From assembly GCF_900233005.1 (NCBI RefSeq), contig NZ_LT960611.1, forward strand, positions 868,001 through 932,000: 64,000 bases of DNA, read 5' to 3'. A program made the translations under genes and the position numbers. Positions 45,130 through 53,731 of this stretch are shown piece after piece. Every line of letters starts with the position of its first letter. Position 1 is the first letter of the stretch. The notes under the pieces were generated by a model. That model saw nothing but the letters and a program-made list of their open reading frames with translations. It did no database searches and was not told where the DNA came from. This DNA is from Vibrio tapetis subsp. tapetis. GTDB taxonomy: Bacteria > Pseudomonadota > Gammaproteobacteria > Enterobacterales > Vibrionaceae.

Positions 45130-45705
45130 CTACTTGCCAAATTCTTCTATTTTTCGAGCCGGGCAGCCTACAAGGTGATCATTCACCATGCCTGTGGCTT
45201 GCATGAAAGCGTAACAAATGGTTTCACCGACAAACTTAAAGCCTTTTTTCTTCAAAAACACACTCATTGCTTTTGAACGCTCGGTGGATGCGGGCACTTC
45301 GCTCATGTCTTGCCAATGATTCACAATTGGCTCACCATCAACAAATTGCCACAGTGCTTTAGAGAAGGAACCATACTCTTTCTGAAGTTCCTGAGCCGCT
45401 CTCGCGTTGCCAAATACAGACGCAATTTTTCCTTTGTGCTTCACGACATCAAAATGCTCAATTATAAATGGAACGCGCTCATCATCGTATAGAGCCAACT
45501 TATCGATATCGTATTCTTCGAACGCCTGTCGATATCCTTCACGCTTTTTGAGAATGGTCAGCCAACTTAACCCGGCTTGAGCACCTTCTAGAGTGATAAA
45601 TTCAAATAGATCTTTATCTTCATACACGGGTACTCCCCACTCTGTATCATGATAAACACGATCCAAAGGGTGAGTCACCGCCCATGCACAAGTTTGGTCA
45701 GTCAT
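45130..45705 (-). CDS. tag: DNA-3-methyladenine glycosylase I
   Basis: Removes 3-methyladenine from alkylated DNA in base-excision repair. 191 residues from ATG 45705; the frame upstream adds 19 residues that belong to the tail of the RND gene. Tag signatures: CAWAVTHPLDRVYHDTEWGVPVYEDKDLFEFITLEGAQAGLSW, KRGFKFV-like KKGFKFVGETICYAFMQATGMVNDHLVGC, with zinc ligands C and H near the N terminus and H and C near the C terminus. It starts 4 bp after the stop (45710-45712) that the RND gene would use if its frame were intact. Confidence 0.9.
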   Translation of the reverse strand: MTDQTCAWAVTHPLDRVYHDTEWGVPVYEDKDLFEFITLEGAQAGLSWLTILKKREGYRQAFEEYDIDKLALYDDERVPFIIEHFDVVKHKGKIASVFGNARAAQELQKEYGSFSKALWQFVDGEPIVNHWQDMSEVPASTERSKAMSVFLKKKGFKFVGETICYAFMQATGMVNDHLVGCPARKIEEFGK

Positions 45706-45768
45706 ATTGTTAGTCAACCAGTTTGATTCGATGGAAGATACGATACAACACCGGCACAACAATTAACG

Positions 45769-48700
45769 TTAGAACAGTTGCAAAACCCAACCCAACCCAA
45801 ACATAATCGTTACCGCCATTGGCTTAAAGAAAATATCAGGTAACAGCGGTACTAAGCCAAGTATCGTTGTTATTGCAGCCATACAAACCGGACGAACCCG
45901 ACTTAGTGAAGCATCAACAACAGCTAAATAGGGTTCCTTACCGGTCTTCATTTCGATTTCAATTTGATCAAGTAACACAATGCCATTTTTAAGTAACATA
46001 CCAGATAAACTCAAGAAGCCGAGTAACGCCATAAAACCAAACGGCGTATCAAACATCAGTAACCCTGTTGTCACACCAATGACCGCTAATGGCACGGTTA
46101 ACCAAACAATGAGTGGCTCTTTTACTGAATTGAACAGGAACACGGTGATTAAGAACATGAACAGATAGCCAAGTGGCATCGTCTTAAACAGGGATGCTTG
46201 CGCATCATTGGATGACTCATATTCACCACCCCATTCAATAAAGTAGCCCGGGGGTAACTCAATTTGATCTATGGTTGACATCAAACGCTGTTGCAACGTG
46301 GCGGCGGTTTCCTCACCGAATGTATCCGGGTCTGCCATTACGGTGAGAATACGTTTCCGATCTTTACGTGCAATGATTGGATCTTCCCAACGTAAGTCGT
46401 AACCAAGCATAACTTGTTGTAGTGGCACGTATTCGCTTAAAGCAGGACTCCAAATTTTCATGCCTTCCATGCTGCGTACATCAACGCGTTCTTCATCAGG
46501 TAAGCGCGCAACAATTGGCATTAATGTTGTACCATCTCGATATACACCAATCGATTTACCAGAAAAAGACATACTCAGCATCTGATCAACATCGGCTTTG
46601 GTTATGCCATAACGCCTAGCTTGGCTTTCATTAAATTCTGGCTCCAGTACTTTCGTTCTTTCACGCCAATCATGACGAATATTAAATGCACCAGGATCGG
46701 CTCGCATAATATCAACGACTTGACCTGCAATGGTTCGCAATACCGTCGGATCCGAGCCAATGACTCTCGCTTCTATCTTGGCTCCGCCACCAGGCCCCAG
46801 TTCAACACGCTTAAGTTTATAATCTATTTGAGGAAAGTTACTTTCAAGGTGGTCACGGAACTCTTTCATGAGTGAATCAAGCTGGTCAAAACTCTTCACG
46901 CGAGTAACAATTTCTCCGTAAGACGCAAAGGACTGACCGGGAGCGTAAGTTAACATAAAGCGTTGTAGGCCTTTACCTGCGGTGGTCGTGATATGAGCAA
47001 CTTCTTCTTTCTGCTCTAGCCAATCTGCCAGTACTTTAAGCTGAGTATTGGTTGCTCGAATGTCTGTCCCTTCCGGCATCCAAACGTCCACCATGAACAT
47101 CGGGGTCGTAGAAGAGGGAAAGAAAGATTGTTTAAGTTGAGTAAAACCATATAAAGAGACGACTAATGCAACCACCAAGACAATGACCGTCATCCATGCC
47201 CGTTTCATACAAAATTCTAAGAAGTTTTTATAAACAACAAACACCATGCCTTTATAGGGGTCTTGATCTTCGCCTTGTGCCTCACCTTTGGTCTCTTTGA
47301 AAAATAAATCAGCAAAAAATGGCGTCAAAGAAATCGCGGTAAACCAACTTAACATCAGAGAAATCAATAAAACGGTAAACAAGGTTCCACAGTATTCACC
47401 CGTTGCATCGTCTGAAAGCCCAATAGGAGCAAAAGCAGTAACTGCGATTACGGTTGCACCGAGTAAGGGCCATTTGGTCTGCGTGACAATATCTCCGGCG
47501 GCTTGCAACCTCGTTCGACCTTTCTGTGTCCCTATCAATATTCCTTCGACCACCACAATGGCATTATCAACCAGCATACCAAGTGCGATAACCAATGCTC
47601 CTAGTGAAATTCGTTGAAGGTCGATGGCCAAATACTGCATGAAAATAAAGGTACCAAGCACGGTAACTAACAAGATAAGGCCAATTAGAATACCCGACCT
47701 AACCCCCATAAAGAACAATAGCACCACGATAACAATCGCGACGGCTTGCCCTAAACTCACCACAAAGCCTTTTACTGATTTGTCCACTTCCTTTGGCTGG
47801 CTGTATATTTCGGCAATCTCAATACCGACCGGTTGCTGGAATTTTAACTCAGCCAAACGTCGGTCGAATTGCTGTCCTATTTTTACAACGTTAACGCCTT
47901 GGCTAAACGACACCCCAATATTAACGGCGAGCGCACCATTAAAGTTCACAATATTGCTCGGTACTTCTATGTACCCTCGTTTCACCTCTGCGACGTCTCT
48001 AAGGTAAATAAGTCCTTTAGAGCCGCTTTCAGTCAGTATTAAGTCTCCCAGTTTATCGACATCGTCAAATTCACCCGTTGGTTGAATCCGTATATATTCT
48101 TCACCTATTTTTATTGCTCCCGCATCAGACACGACGTTCTGAGTTGCCAACAAGTTATAGATTGAATTAGGGGAGATTCCTAATGTATTCATCCGCTTCA
48201 TCGAGATTTCGATGAACACTTGCTCTTGCTGCTGACCCGACACATTCACTTTACCAATACCGTCGATTAACTCGAGTTCTCGTCGTAAATAGTCCACATA
48301 GTCGAGCAGTTCTTTATAAGAATAACTGTCGCCAGTGACCGCCAGTAATATTCCGTAAACATCACCAAAGTCATCGATAACTTGTGGTGCATTCACACCG
48401 GGAGGTAACTGTGGTTGAATATCGTTAACCTTTCGGCGAAGTTCGTCCCATATCTGCGGCAGGTCGTCGGGCCCATAATTGTTTTTCATCGTTACGGTGA
48501 TTTGAGATAAGCCCCGCGTGGAAACCGACTTTATTTCGTCAACGTAAGTGAGTTGACCAATGGCTTTTTCAAGCGGGTAACTGACTTCTTCTTCCACTTG
48601 AAGAGGAGTAGCTCCCGGGTAGGTTGTTACGACCATGGCGTCTTTGATGGTGAATGCAGGATCTTCTAAACGCCCTAACCCAAAGAAGGCAGACGTACCG

Positions 48701-48819
48701 CCAATCATAAAAATCAGCGCTAACATCCAACTAATGACGCGATTCTTAATAAAATAGGCGGCAATTCCTGTTTCTTCCTGTGCTTGTGTTTTGCTTAGCT
48801 GCGACTGTTGATCACTCAT
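45769..48819 (-). CDS. RND multidrug efflux permease, C terminus lost by frameshift
   Basis: A 1016-residue inner-membrane pump of the AcrB family: TM1 near 30-50, two large periplasmic loops, and TM2-6 and TM8-12 blocks (ISLGALVIALGMLVDNAIVVVEGI carries the proton-relay aspartates). Exporters of this type extrude drugs and bile with a periplasmic adaptor and TolC. Near the end, three CCCAA copies (45786-45800) shift the frame; with two copies the protein would read GLGFATVLTLIVVPVLYRIF and end at 45710-45712 (1034 residues). The last helix is thus truncated here. It overlaps the adaptor gene by 4 bases. The layout resembles V. cholerae VexIJK as I recall it. Confidence 0.9.
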   Translation of the reverse strand: MSDQQSQLSKTQAQEETGIAAYFIKNRVISWMLALIFMIGGTSAFFGLGRLEDPAFTIKDAMVVTTYPGATPLQVEEEVSYPLEKAIGQLTYVDEIKSVSTRGLSQITVTMKNNYGPDDLPQIWDELRRKVNDIQPQLPPGVNAPQVIDDFGDVYGILLAVTGDSYSYKELLDYVDYLRRELELIDGIGKVNVSGQQQEQVFIEISMKRMNTLGISPNSIYNLLATQNVVSDAGAIKIGEEYIRIQPTGEFDDVDKLGDLILTESGSKGLIYLRDVAEVKRGYIEVPSNIVNFNGALAVNIGVSFSQGVNVVKIGQQFDRRLAELKFQQPVGIEIAEIYSQPKEVDKSVKGFVVSLGQAVAIVIVVLLFFMGVRSGILIGLILLVTVLGTFIFMQYLAIDLQRISLGALVIALGMLVDNAIVVVEGILIGTQKGRTRLQAAGDIVTQTKWPLLGATVIAVTAFAPIGLSDDATGEYCGTLFTVLLISLMLSWFTAISLTPFFADLFFKETKGEAQGEDQDPYKGMVFVVYKNFLEFCMKRAWMTVIVLVVALVVSLYGFTQLKQSFFPSSTTPMFMVDVWMPEGTDIRATNTQLKVLADWLEQKEEVAHITTTAGKGLQRFMLTYAPGQSFASYGEIVTRVKSFDQLDSLMKEFRDHLESNFPQIDYKLKRVELGPGGGAKIEARVIGSDPTVLRTIAGQVVDIMRADPGAFNIRHDWRERTKVLEPEFNESQARRYGITKADVDQMLSMSFSGKSIGVYRDGTTLMPIVARLPDEERVDVRSMEGMKIWSPALSEYVPLQQVMLGYDLRWEDPIIARKDRKRILTVMADPDTFGEETAATLQQRLMSTIDQIELPPGYFIEWGGEYESSNDAQASLFKTMPLGYLFMFLITVFLFNSVKEPLIVWLTVPLAVIGVTTGLLMFDTPFGFMALLGFLSLSGMLLKNGIVLLDQIEIEMKTGKEPYLAVVDASLSRVRPVCMAAITTILGLVPLLPDIFFKPMAVTIMFGLGWVLQLF
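45786..45800. repeat. Three tandem CCCAA pentamers in the RND gene
   Basis: On the coding strand this is TTGGG three times. Deleting one 5-bp unit restores the full RND reading frame, so the copy number determines whether the last transmembrane helix is made. Confidence 0.85.
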
Positions 48820-49901
48820 AGTGAAGCCTCCTGCTCTATTAACTCTACGCTCATCCCATCACGCAACCTTGCTACGCCTGCAATTATGACTTGTTGACCC
48901 GCTGTTAGTCCTTCTAATACTTGAACTTGGTCAATAGACACTTTCCCTGTTTTTATTTGAGTTTTCGTCACCGTTTGATCTTCATTGAGCACCCAAACAT
49001 ATTTGTTGCTCCGATCTAAAGTGTCACCATCTTGATTAAATATGGCCTCAAGTGGCACCGTGATGCCTCTATTGAAACTGATCGCCGCTTTATTGTTTTT
49101 TGCTGCCACTTCAACCGCTGAACCATCTAGAATGGGGCTCTCTTCAGGCATCGGCATCACTAACGTTAAGTTATAGGTGGCTGTTTCTGGGTCTGGTTCT
49201 GTTGTGAATTCTTTAATATGAGCACTATATTCCAGCCCCTTACTCACCCGAACGTTAACGGCGACCTTAGAAAAATCCATGTCCTTCGGCTGACTAACAA
49301 ATATACGGTCTGGCACTTGAACCACGACTTCGACCACATCAATCCGGTGAACATTGACCACCGGTTGCCCGACTTGTACGTTTTCAAATTGATCAACCGC
49401 AACCCGAGAAATAATGCCATCAATAGGCGACTTCAACTGGGTATAAGACAAGCGTAGTTTCACCAAGTCCAATTCCGCTTTGGCCATTGCACGTTGCGCC
49501 GCCAACTCGTCAAATTGAGATTGCGCCAAATAGCCTTGCTTAACCAATTTAGCGGATCGCTTATATTGGCTGTCAGCAACATTATATTTGGCCTGCGAGT
49601 TCTCTACTTTCAATCGATAATCAGTGGTGTCTAACTCTGCAATGACATCCCCTTTACTAACGCGAGTTCCTTCTTTAACAACCAACTTACTGACTTCTCC
49701 GGGAACTCTGAAACTAAGCATGGATCGGTCGGCGGCTCTAGCAATAGCGGGATAGTACAAACCGCTTTCGTTGCCATCTTCTCCTACCGTTAACGCTTTA
49801 ACATTTGGGGTATACTCTCGGGGTTCAATCACCACTTGGCCACACGCCGACAGTAAGAAGGCCAATGAAGAACTGATCAACACGTACTTATTCATCCTCA
49901 T
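48816..49901 (-). CDS. RND periplasmic adaptor lipoprotein (second of two)
   Basis: A 361-residue membrane-fusion protein. The signal peptide ends in a lipobox (FLLSAC, C20), so it is lipid-anchored. Biotinyl-lipoyl halves are seen at SFRVPGEVSKLVVKEGTRVSKGDVIAELDTTDYRL and LRLSYTQLKSPIDGIISRVAVDQFENV, separated by an alpha-hairpin (about 85-130), then beta-barrel and membrane-proximal domains. It links the pump to the outer-membrane channel. It overlaps the preceding adaptor and the following pump by 4 bases each, so all three are one coupled operon. Confidence 0.88.
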   Translation of the reverse strand: MRMNKYVLISSSLAFLLSACGQVVIEPREYTPNVKALTVGEDGNESGLYYPAIARAADRSMLSFRVPGEVSKLVVKEGTRVSKGDVIAELDTTDYRLKVENSQAKYNVADSQYKRSAKLVKQGYLAQSQFDELAAQRAMAKAELDLVKLRLSYTQLKSPIDGIISRVAVDQFENVQVGQPVVNVHRIDVVEVVVQVPDRIFVSQPKDMDFSKVAVNVRVSKGLEYSAHIKEFTTEPDPETATYNLTLVMPMPEESPILDGSAVEVAAKNNKAAISFNRGITVPLEAIFNQDGDTLDRSNKYVWVLNEDQTVTKTQIKTGKVSIDQVQVLEGLTAGQQVIIAGVARLRDGMSVELIEQEASL

Positions 49902-50932
49902 AGCCCTCTCTCCTTAACCCACTCTCGAATAACCATTCCGTCCTCTAAGGGGTAACCACCCGCGACAACAATTCGATCCCCATCGCTTAGCCCATCAAGA
50001 ACGTGATTCGCTTCATCCAGTTTTACCGCTGTTTTTTCAACAACGTTGTCGCCATTAAGCCGCCATACCCACGTTTGACTGCCCTCTCCTTCGACTGCTC
50101 CAGCGGGTAAACGTGAGGCATTAGCCTGTAGAATTTCAAGTTCGACACTACCCGACATTCCGGGTAACAAACCGACGTCTTGAGGCCTTTCCATCACCAT
50201 GGTCACTTTATAACTATTGGTTTTGGCATCAGCTTCAGTGTCTATTTCTTGAAATTCGATCGGAAATTTTTGATTCGGAAAGGTATCAAACAGCATTTCA
50301 GCCCGAACGACCTCGTTTTCACCAAACCGACGTAGCAAATATTCGGGCAATAAAAACACCACCTTCAATACACTGCTCGTCTGAATATTCATTACACCTT
50401 GTTGCGCCGCGACGAATTCATGGTTTTCAATATTGATGAGAGATATGTTGCCGTCGTAAGGCGCTTTTAGAGTGGTGTAATCCACGTTGGCTTGCGCTTG
50501 GTCGAGGTTAGATTGTGCTGACTTGTGGTTAGCGACGGCTTTATCAAAATCTTGCTCTGACACCACTTTGTCTTTACGCAATTGCTTGTAGCGCTTGTAT
50601 TGAACATCCGCGAGTAAAAACTGAGCTTTGGCTTGCTTCATTAACTGCACGTATTCATCGGGATTCAGTTGAGCCAGCACGTCGCCTTTTTGCACATATT
50701 TTCCAGCAACAACGGGTAAAGACATCAACTGGCCTTGTACTCTAAAAGCAAGCGCAGCTTTGTCTCCGGCTTCGGCAATTGCGGGGAATTCACGTACCGT
50801 ATTGGTATCATTCAATGAAACGGTAAACACCTTAGCAGGCCGTGATTTTGGTTCTGGTACGGGGGGAAGTTCTTTTTCACAACCCAAAAGCACAAGGGCT
50901 AGTAAAGGTAATAAACAGCCTTTAAATCTCAT
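49898..50932 (-). CDS. RND periplasmic adaptor lipoprotein (first of two)
   Basis: A 344-residue adaptor from ATG 50932, starting MRFKGCLLPLLALVLLGCEKE with lipobox cysteine C18; the frame extends 5 codons upstream to 50947. The lipoyl halves are ALAFRVQGQLMSLPVVAGKYVQKGDVLAQLNPDEY and VDYTTLKAPYDGNISLINIENHEFV around an alpha-hairpin. Two consecutive and divergent adaptors before one pump suggest a heteromeric adaptor ring. No outer-membrane factor is encoded here, so TolC elsewhere is presumably used. No regulator gene adjoins it. Confidence 0.87.
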   Translation of the reverse strand: MRFKGCLLPLLALVLLGCEKELPPVPEPKSRPAKVFTVSLNDTNTVREFPAIAEAGDKAALAFRVQGQLMSLPVVAGKYVQKGDVLAQLNPDEYVQLMKQAKAQFLLADVQYKRYKQLRKDKVVSEQDFDKAVANHKSAQSNLDQAQANVDYTTLKAPYDGNISLINIENHEFVAAQQGVMNIQTSSVLKVVFLLPEYLLRRFGENEVVRAEMLFDTFPNQKFPIEFQEIDTEADAKTNSYKVTMVMERPQDVGLLPGMSGSVELEILQANASRLPAGAVEGEGSQTWVWRLNGDNVVEKTAVKLDEANHVLDGLSDGDRIVVAGGYPLEDGMVIREWVKERGL

Positions 50933-51075
50933 ATTCACATCGTCCATGCATGATCACTATTACTCAACATAGTAGAGTTCAAATAAGCACGCCACTAATT
51001 GGCTGAATAAAAGGCATTAATTTTCATGGACTTGAAGGAAGAACTGATGATTATCTAAAGGTGAGCTCAAAATAG

Positions 51076-51104
51076 AAAGAGTTGGCGGGTGCCAACTCTT
51101 TTTT
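51076..51104. terminator. Bidirectional terminator between psp and RND operons
   Basis: Arms AAAGAGTTGGC (51076-51086) and GCCAACTCTTT (51091-51101), T-rich on both sides. On the minus strand it closes the psp operon. Confidence 0.78.
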
Positions 51105-51125
51105 AGAAATCCTGTTAGTCCACCG

Positions 51126-51512
51126 TTAGAGTCGACTGAATTCTCGGTTTACCTTGAACGTTTCAGAGGTAACGTAAGCTTCCATTTTTTGAATGCTCGC
51201 TTCTAATTCGACGAATTCTTTCTCCAAATTTTCAACAACTTGGCTAGGCGAACCACCTGACTGCCAAGGCTTGCTTTTCAGTTTATGATCGTAATGTTGG
51301 GCCTCTGGCTGTGCTTGATATGGCTGCTTTTCCAACATCAATGCCAGTGCAACATAAGCCACTACAACAAAGAAGCCTGCCCCTAACAATCCGGCCGTCA
51401 CAGCAATAATTCGAACAAGCCAAGTTTCTACACCAAAATAGTTAGCAACGCCGGCACAAACCCCGGCTAGCTTACCGTTTACTGGGTCACGATAGAGCGA
51501 TTTCCCACTCAT
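51126..51512 (-). CDS. pspC: Phage shock protein C
   Basis: A 128-residue inner-membrane protein with a PspC domain (KSLYRDPVNGKLAGVCAGVANYFGVETWLVRI), a long hydrophobic span (about 38-65), and a C-terminal coiled region (about 95-120). With PspB it senses envelope stress and releases PspF from PspA. ATG 51512 overlaps the pspB stop by 4 bases (ATGA), which decides this start over the ATG at 51527. Confidence 0.92.
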   Translation of the reverse strand: MSGKSLYRDPVNGKLAGVCAGVANYFGVETWLVRIIAVTAGLLGAGFFVVVAYVALALMLEKQPYQAQPEAQHYDHKLKSKPWQSGGSPSQVVENLEKEFVELEASIQKMEAYVTSETFKVNREFSRL

Positions 51513-51739
51513 AGCTTTTGCCTCCAATTTGGTGATTCTTCATCAAGAATTCTCTCCAAAGTTTGCACTCGTTGCTGCATATTTTCTGCTTTGCGAGTTA
51601 ACCCTTGGAGCTTCTCAAAATCTTCTTCTGATAGTCCTTGGCCACTTTTACGTTTGCTTCGATAATGCAAAGCCAGCCAAAGTGGCGCAACGAAAATCAA
51701 AAATACAACCAGTGGTGCTGTTAAAAACGCGGCAGACAT
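51509..51739 (-). CDS. pspB: Phage shock protein B
   Basis: A 76-residue protein with one N-terminal span (TAPLVVFLIFVAPLWLALHY) and a cytoplasmic leucine-zipper-like helix (LQGLTRKAENMQQRVQTLERILDEESPNWRQ). It is E. coli PspB-sized, and WLALHYRSKRK is characteristic. It acts with PspC in stress signalling. It lies 23 bp after pspA and overlaps pspC by 4 bases. Confidence 0.92.
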   Translation of the reverse strand: MSAAFLTAPLVVFLIFVAPLWLALHYRSKRKSGQGLSEEDFEKLQGLTRKAENMQQRVQTLERILDEESPNWRQKL

Positions 51740-51762
51740 ATGAAGGCTCCTTGTAATCTAAA

Positions 51763-52428
51763 TTATTTGTCTTGCTTGTTCATTTCTTGCTTCATTTTAG
51801 CAAGCTCTTGTTCAATATCATCTTGAGCTTGTAAGTCTGCAAATTCTTGATCAAGCGAACGTCCTGTTGCTGTGTAGCTGTCAGCTTCTGCCTCTAACTC
51901 ATCGATTTTTCGCTCGTACTGTTCGAACTTTGACATGGCTTCCGCGGTGCGACCAGCATGTAAATGCTTTTGCACATCCCGGCGATTACCCGCAGTTTGG
52001 CGGCGAATAACCATCGCTTGTTGCTTAGCACGAGTTTCCTGAATCTTAGTTTCTAGCTTACCTAATTCTCCGGTGAGTTTCTCAATGGTTTCTTCTACCA
52101 ATGTTTGCTCAGTGCGCAGGCCTTTAACGGAATCTTGCAGCTTTTGTTTTTCAATCAGCGCCGAACGCGCTAGATCTTCTCTTTGCTTGGTAAGGGCAAG
52201 TGTCGCCTTTTGTTGCCATTCCATGATTTGCGCTTCAATGGCATCAACGCGGCGAGATAGCTCTTTTTTATCTGCAATAGCGCGAGCCGAGTTCGTTCTA
52301 ACTTCGACCAGTGTGTCTTCCATTTCTTGAATGATCAAACGAATCATTTTTTCTGGATCTTCTGCTTTATCTAACAAAGCACTGATGTTTGAATTTACGA
52401 TGTCGGCGAAACGAGAGAAAATACCCAT
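51763..52428 (-). CDS. pspA: Phage shock protein A
   Basis: A 221-residue IM30/PspA family coiled-coil protein: MGIFSRFADIVNSNISALLDKAEDPEKMIRLIIQEMEDTL is the membrane-binding amphipathic helix and start of the first coil; long heptads run to residue 215. PspA oligomers stabilise a damaged inner membrane and, when free, inhibit the activator PspF. It is first gene of pspABC, preceded by AGGAGA and a sigma-54-like promoter at 52503-52518. Confidence 0.94.
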   Translation of the reverse strand: MGIFSRFADIVNSNISALLDKAEDPEKMIRLIIQEMEDTLVEVRTNSARAIADKKELSRRVDAIEAQIMEWQQKATLALTKQREDLARSALIEKQKLQDSVKGLRTEQTLVEETIEKLTGELGKLETKIQETRAKQQAMVIRRQTAGNRRDVQKHLHAGRTAEAMSKFEQYERKIDELEAEADSYTATGRSLDQEFADLQAQDDIEQELAKMKQEMNKQDK

Positions 52429-52502
52429 GACTGTTCTCCTAATGATGATGGTTTACATGATCCGCATAAGACGTTTGCTTTGCGTTGGTTACTATCTACT
52501 AT

Positions 52503-52518
52503 TCACAATGCGTGCCAA
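52503..52518 (-). promoter_or_regulatory. Probable sigma-54 promoter of pspABC
   Basis: On the minus strand the sequence TTGGCACG (52518-52511) is a perfect -24 element. The -12 element reads GTGA at the right distance, a weaker match to TTGC. It lies 75-90 bp upstream of pspA and facing it, with pspF divergent, as in E. coli. Confidence 0.6.
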
Positions 52519-52655
52519 CTTTTAATCTTTTAATTTACAACAAGTTAAGTTAAAACGAAAATCAATGTTGATTGTGTTATGATTAGCTAGGCCAACTTTT
52601 GGTAAATTTCGCCATATCAATTTAGACATGATTCATGTAACACAGGGAGCTTAGT

Positions 52656-53668
52656 GTGAAACAACAAAATTTGATTGGGGAGTCCCCTGCCTTTCTCGCC
52701 GTACTTGATAAAGTATCTCGCCTAGCTCCCATCGAGCGTCCCGTTCTAATTATCGGTGAACGAGGTACAGGTAAAGAGCTGATCGCACAAAGGTTACACT
52801 ATTTATCAAAACGTTGGGATCAACCGCTGGTCTCTATGAACTGCTCTACCTTAAGCGAAGGTTTAATTGACTCTGAATTATTCGGCCATGAGTCTGGTTC
52901 ATTTACCGGTTCGAAAGGCAAGCACCAAGGCCGATTCGAACGAGCAGAAAACGGCACACTATTTTTGGATGAACTTGCTACCACTCCGCCCTCTGTCCAA
53001 GAGAAGTTATTAAGAGTCATTGAATATGGTGAATACGAACGGGTTGGCGGCAATAAAACCTTGTCGGCTAACGTCAGGCTGGTATGTGCAACCAACGCCA
53101 ACTTACCTAAAATGGCGGATCAAGGCGAATTTCGCGCCGATTTACTCGATCATCTAGCATTTGATGTTATCCAACTGCCACCACTAAGAGTACGAAAACA
53201 AGATATCTTGCTGCTGGCTGATCACTACGCAATGAAGATGTGCCGCGAGTTACAGCTCCCTTTATTCGCAGGGTTTTCATTAGAAGTACAAGAACAAATG
53301 TTGGAATACCCTTGGCCTGGGAATGTGCGAGAATTGAAAAATGCCATTGAGCGCGCTATTTACCAACAAGGGAATAACAGTGATCCCATTGAGCATATGG
53401 TATTTGATCCGTTTGTTGCCGATTGGACAGAAGAAGCCGAGGTCGCTTTGCAAAACGAAGGGCACTGTTCCGATGCCACTCCCCCTCCATCGGGTCACTA
53501 TTCACTCCCTCTCGATTATAAGAGCTGGCAAGAACAGCATTACTCACATTTACGCTGGAAGAAGCAAAGCATAATCAGCGTCAAGCAGCAAAAATGCTTG
53601 GCCTAAGCTACCATCAATTGAGAGGAATGTTACGTAAGTACAATTTGGTTGGCCCTCAAGCGGAATAA
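52656..53668 (+). pseudogene. pspF: psp operon activator PspF with a frameshift before the HTH
   Basis: A sigma-54 enhancer-binding AAA+ protein without receiver domain: Walker A GERGTGKE (34-41), the GAFTGA-like loop GSFTGS, Walker B GTLFLDEL, and YPWPGNVRELKN. From GTG 52656 (after GGGAG) the frame runs to 53606 (316 residues), but the last 20 or so residues match nothing. In a different frame downstream, from about 53536 to the TAA at 53666-53668, the sequence reads LEEAKHNQRQAAKMLGLSYHQ, the PspF Fis-type HTH. A net loss of one base (mod 3) near 53531-53536 explains this. The AAA+ core is intact, so it may still activate, but without specific DNA binding. Confidence 0.85.
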
Positions 53669-53731
53669 CCATCTCTAATCATTTGGTGTACCTGTAAAAA
53701 AGTGTTAAATTGTGCTGATCGAGAGGTAGCG

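Noticed and set aside
44891..45178. 95-codon plus-strand frame rich in Pro and Phe over the intron 5' end
   Set aside because: It lies antisense to intron domain I and the tag terminator; the sequence is explained by conserved intron RNA, not by a protein.
47288..48007. Plus-strand frames of 109 and 127 codons within the RND gene
   Set aside because: They are antisense shadows of a clearly recognised pump gene.
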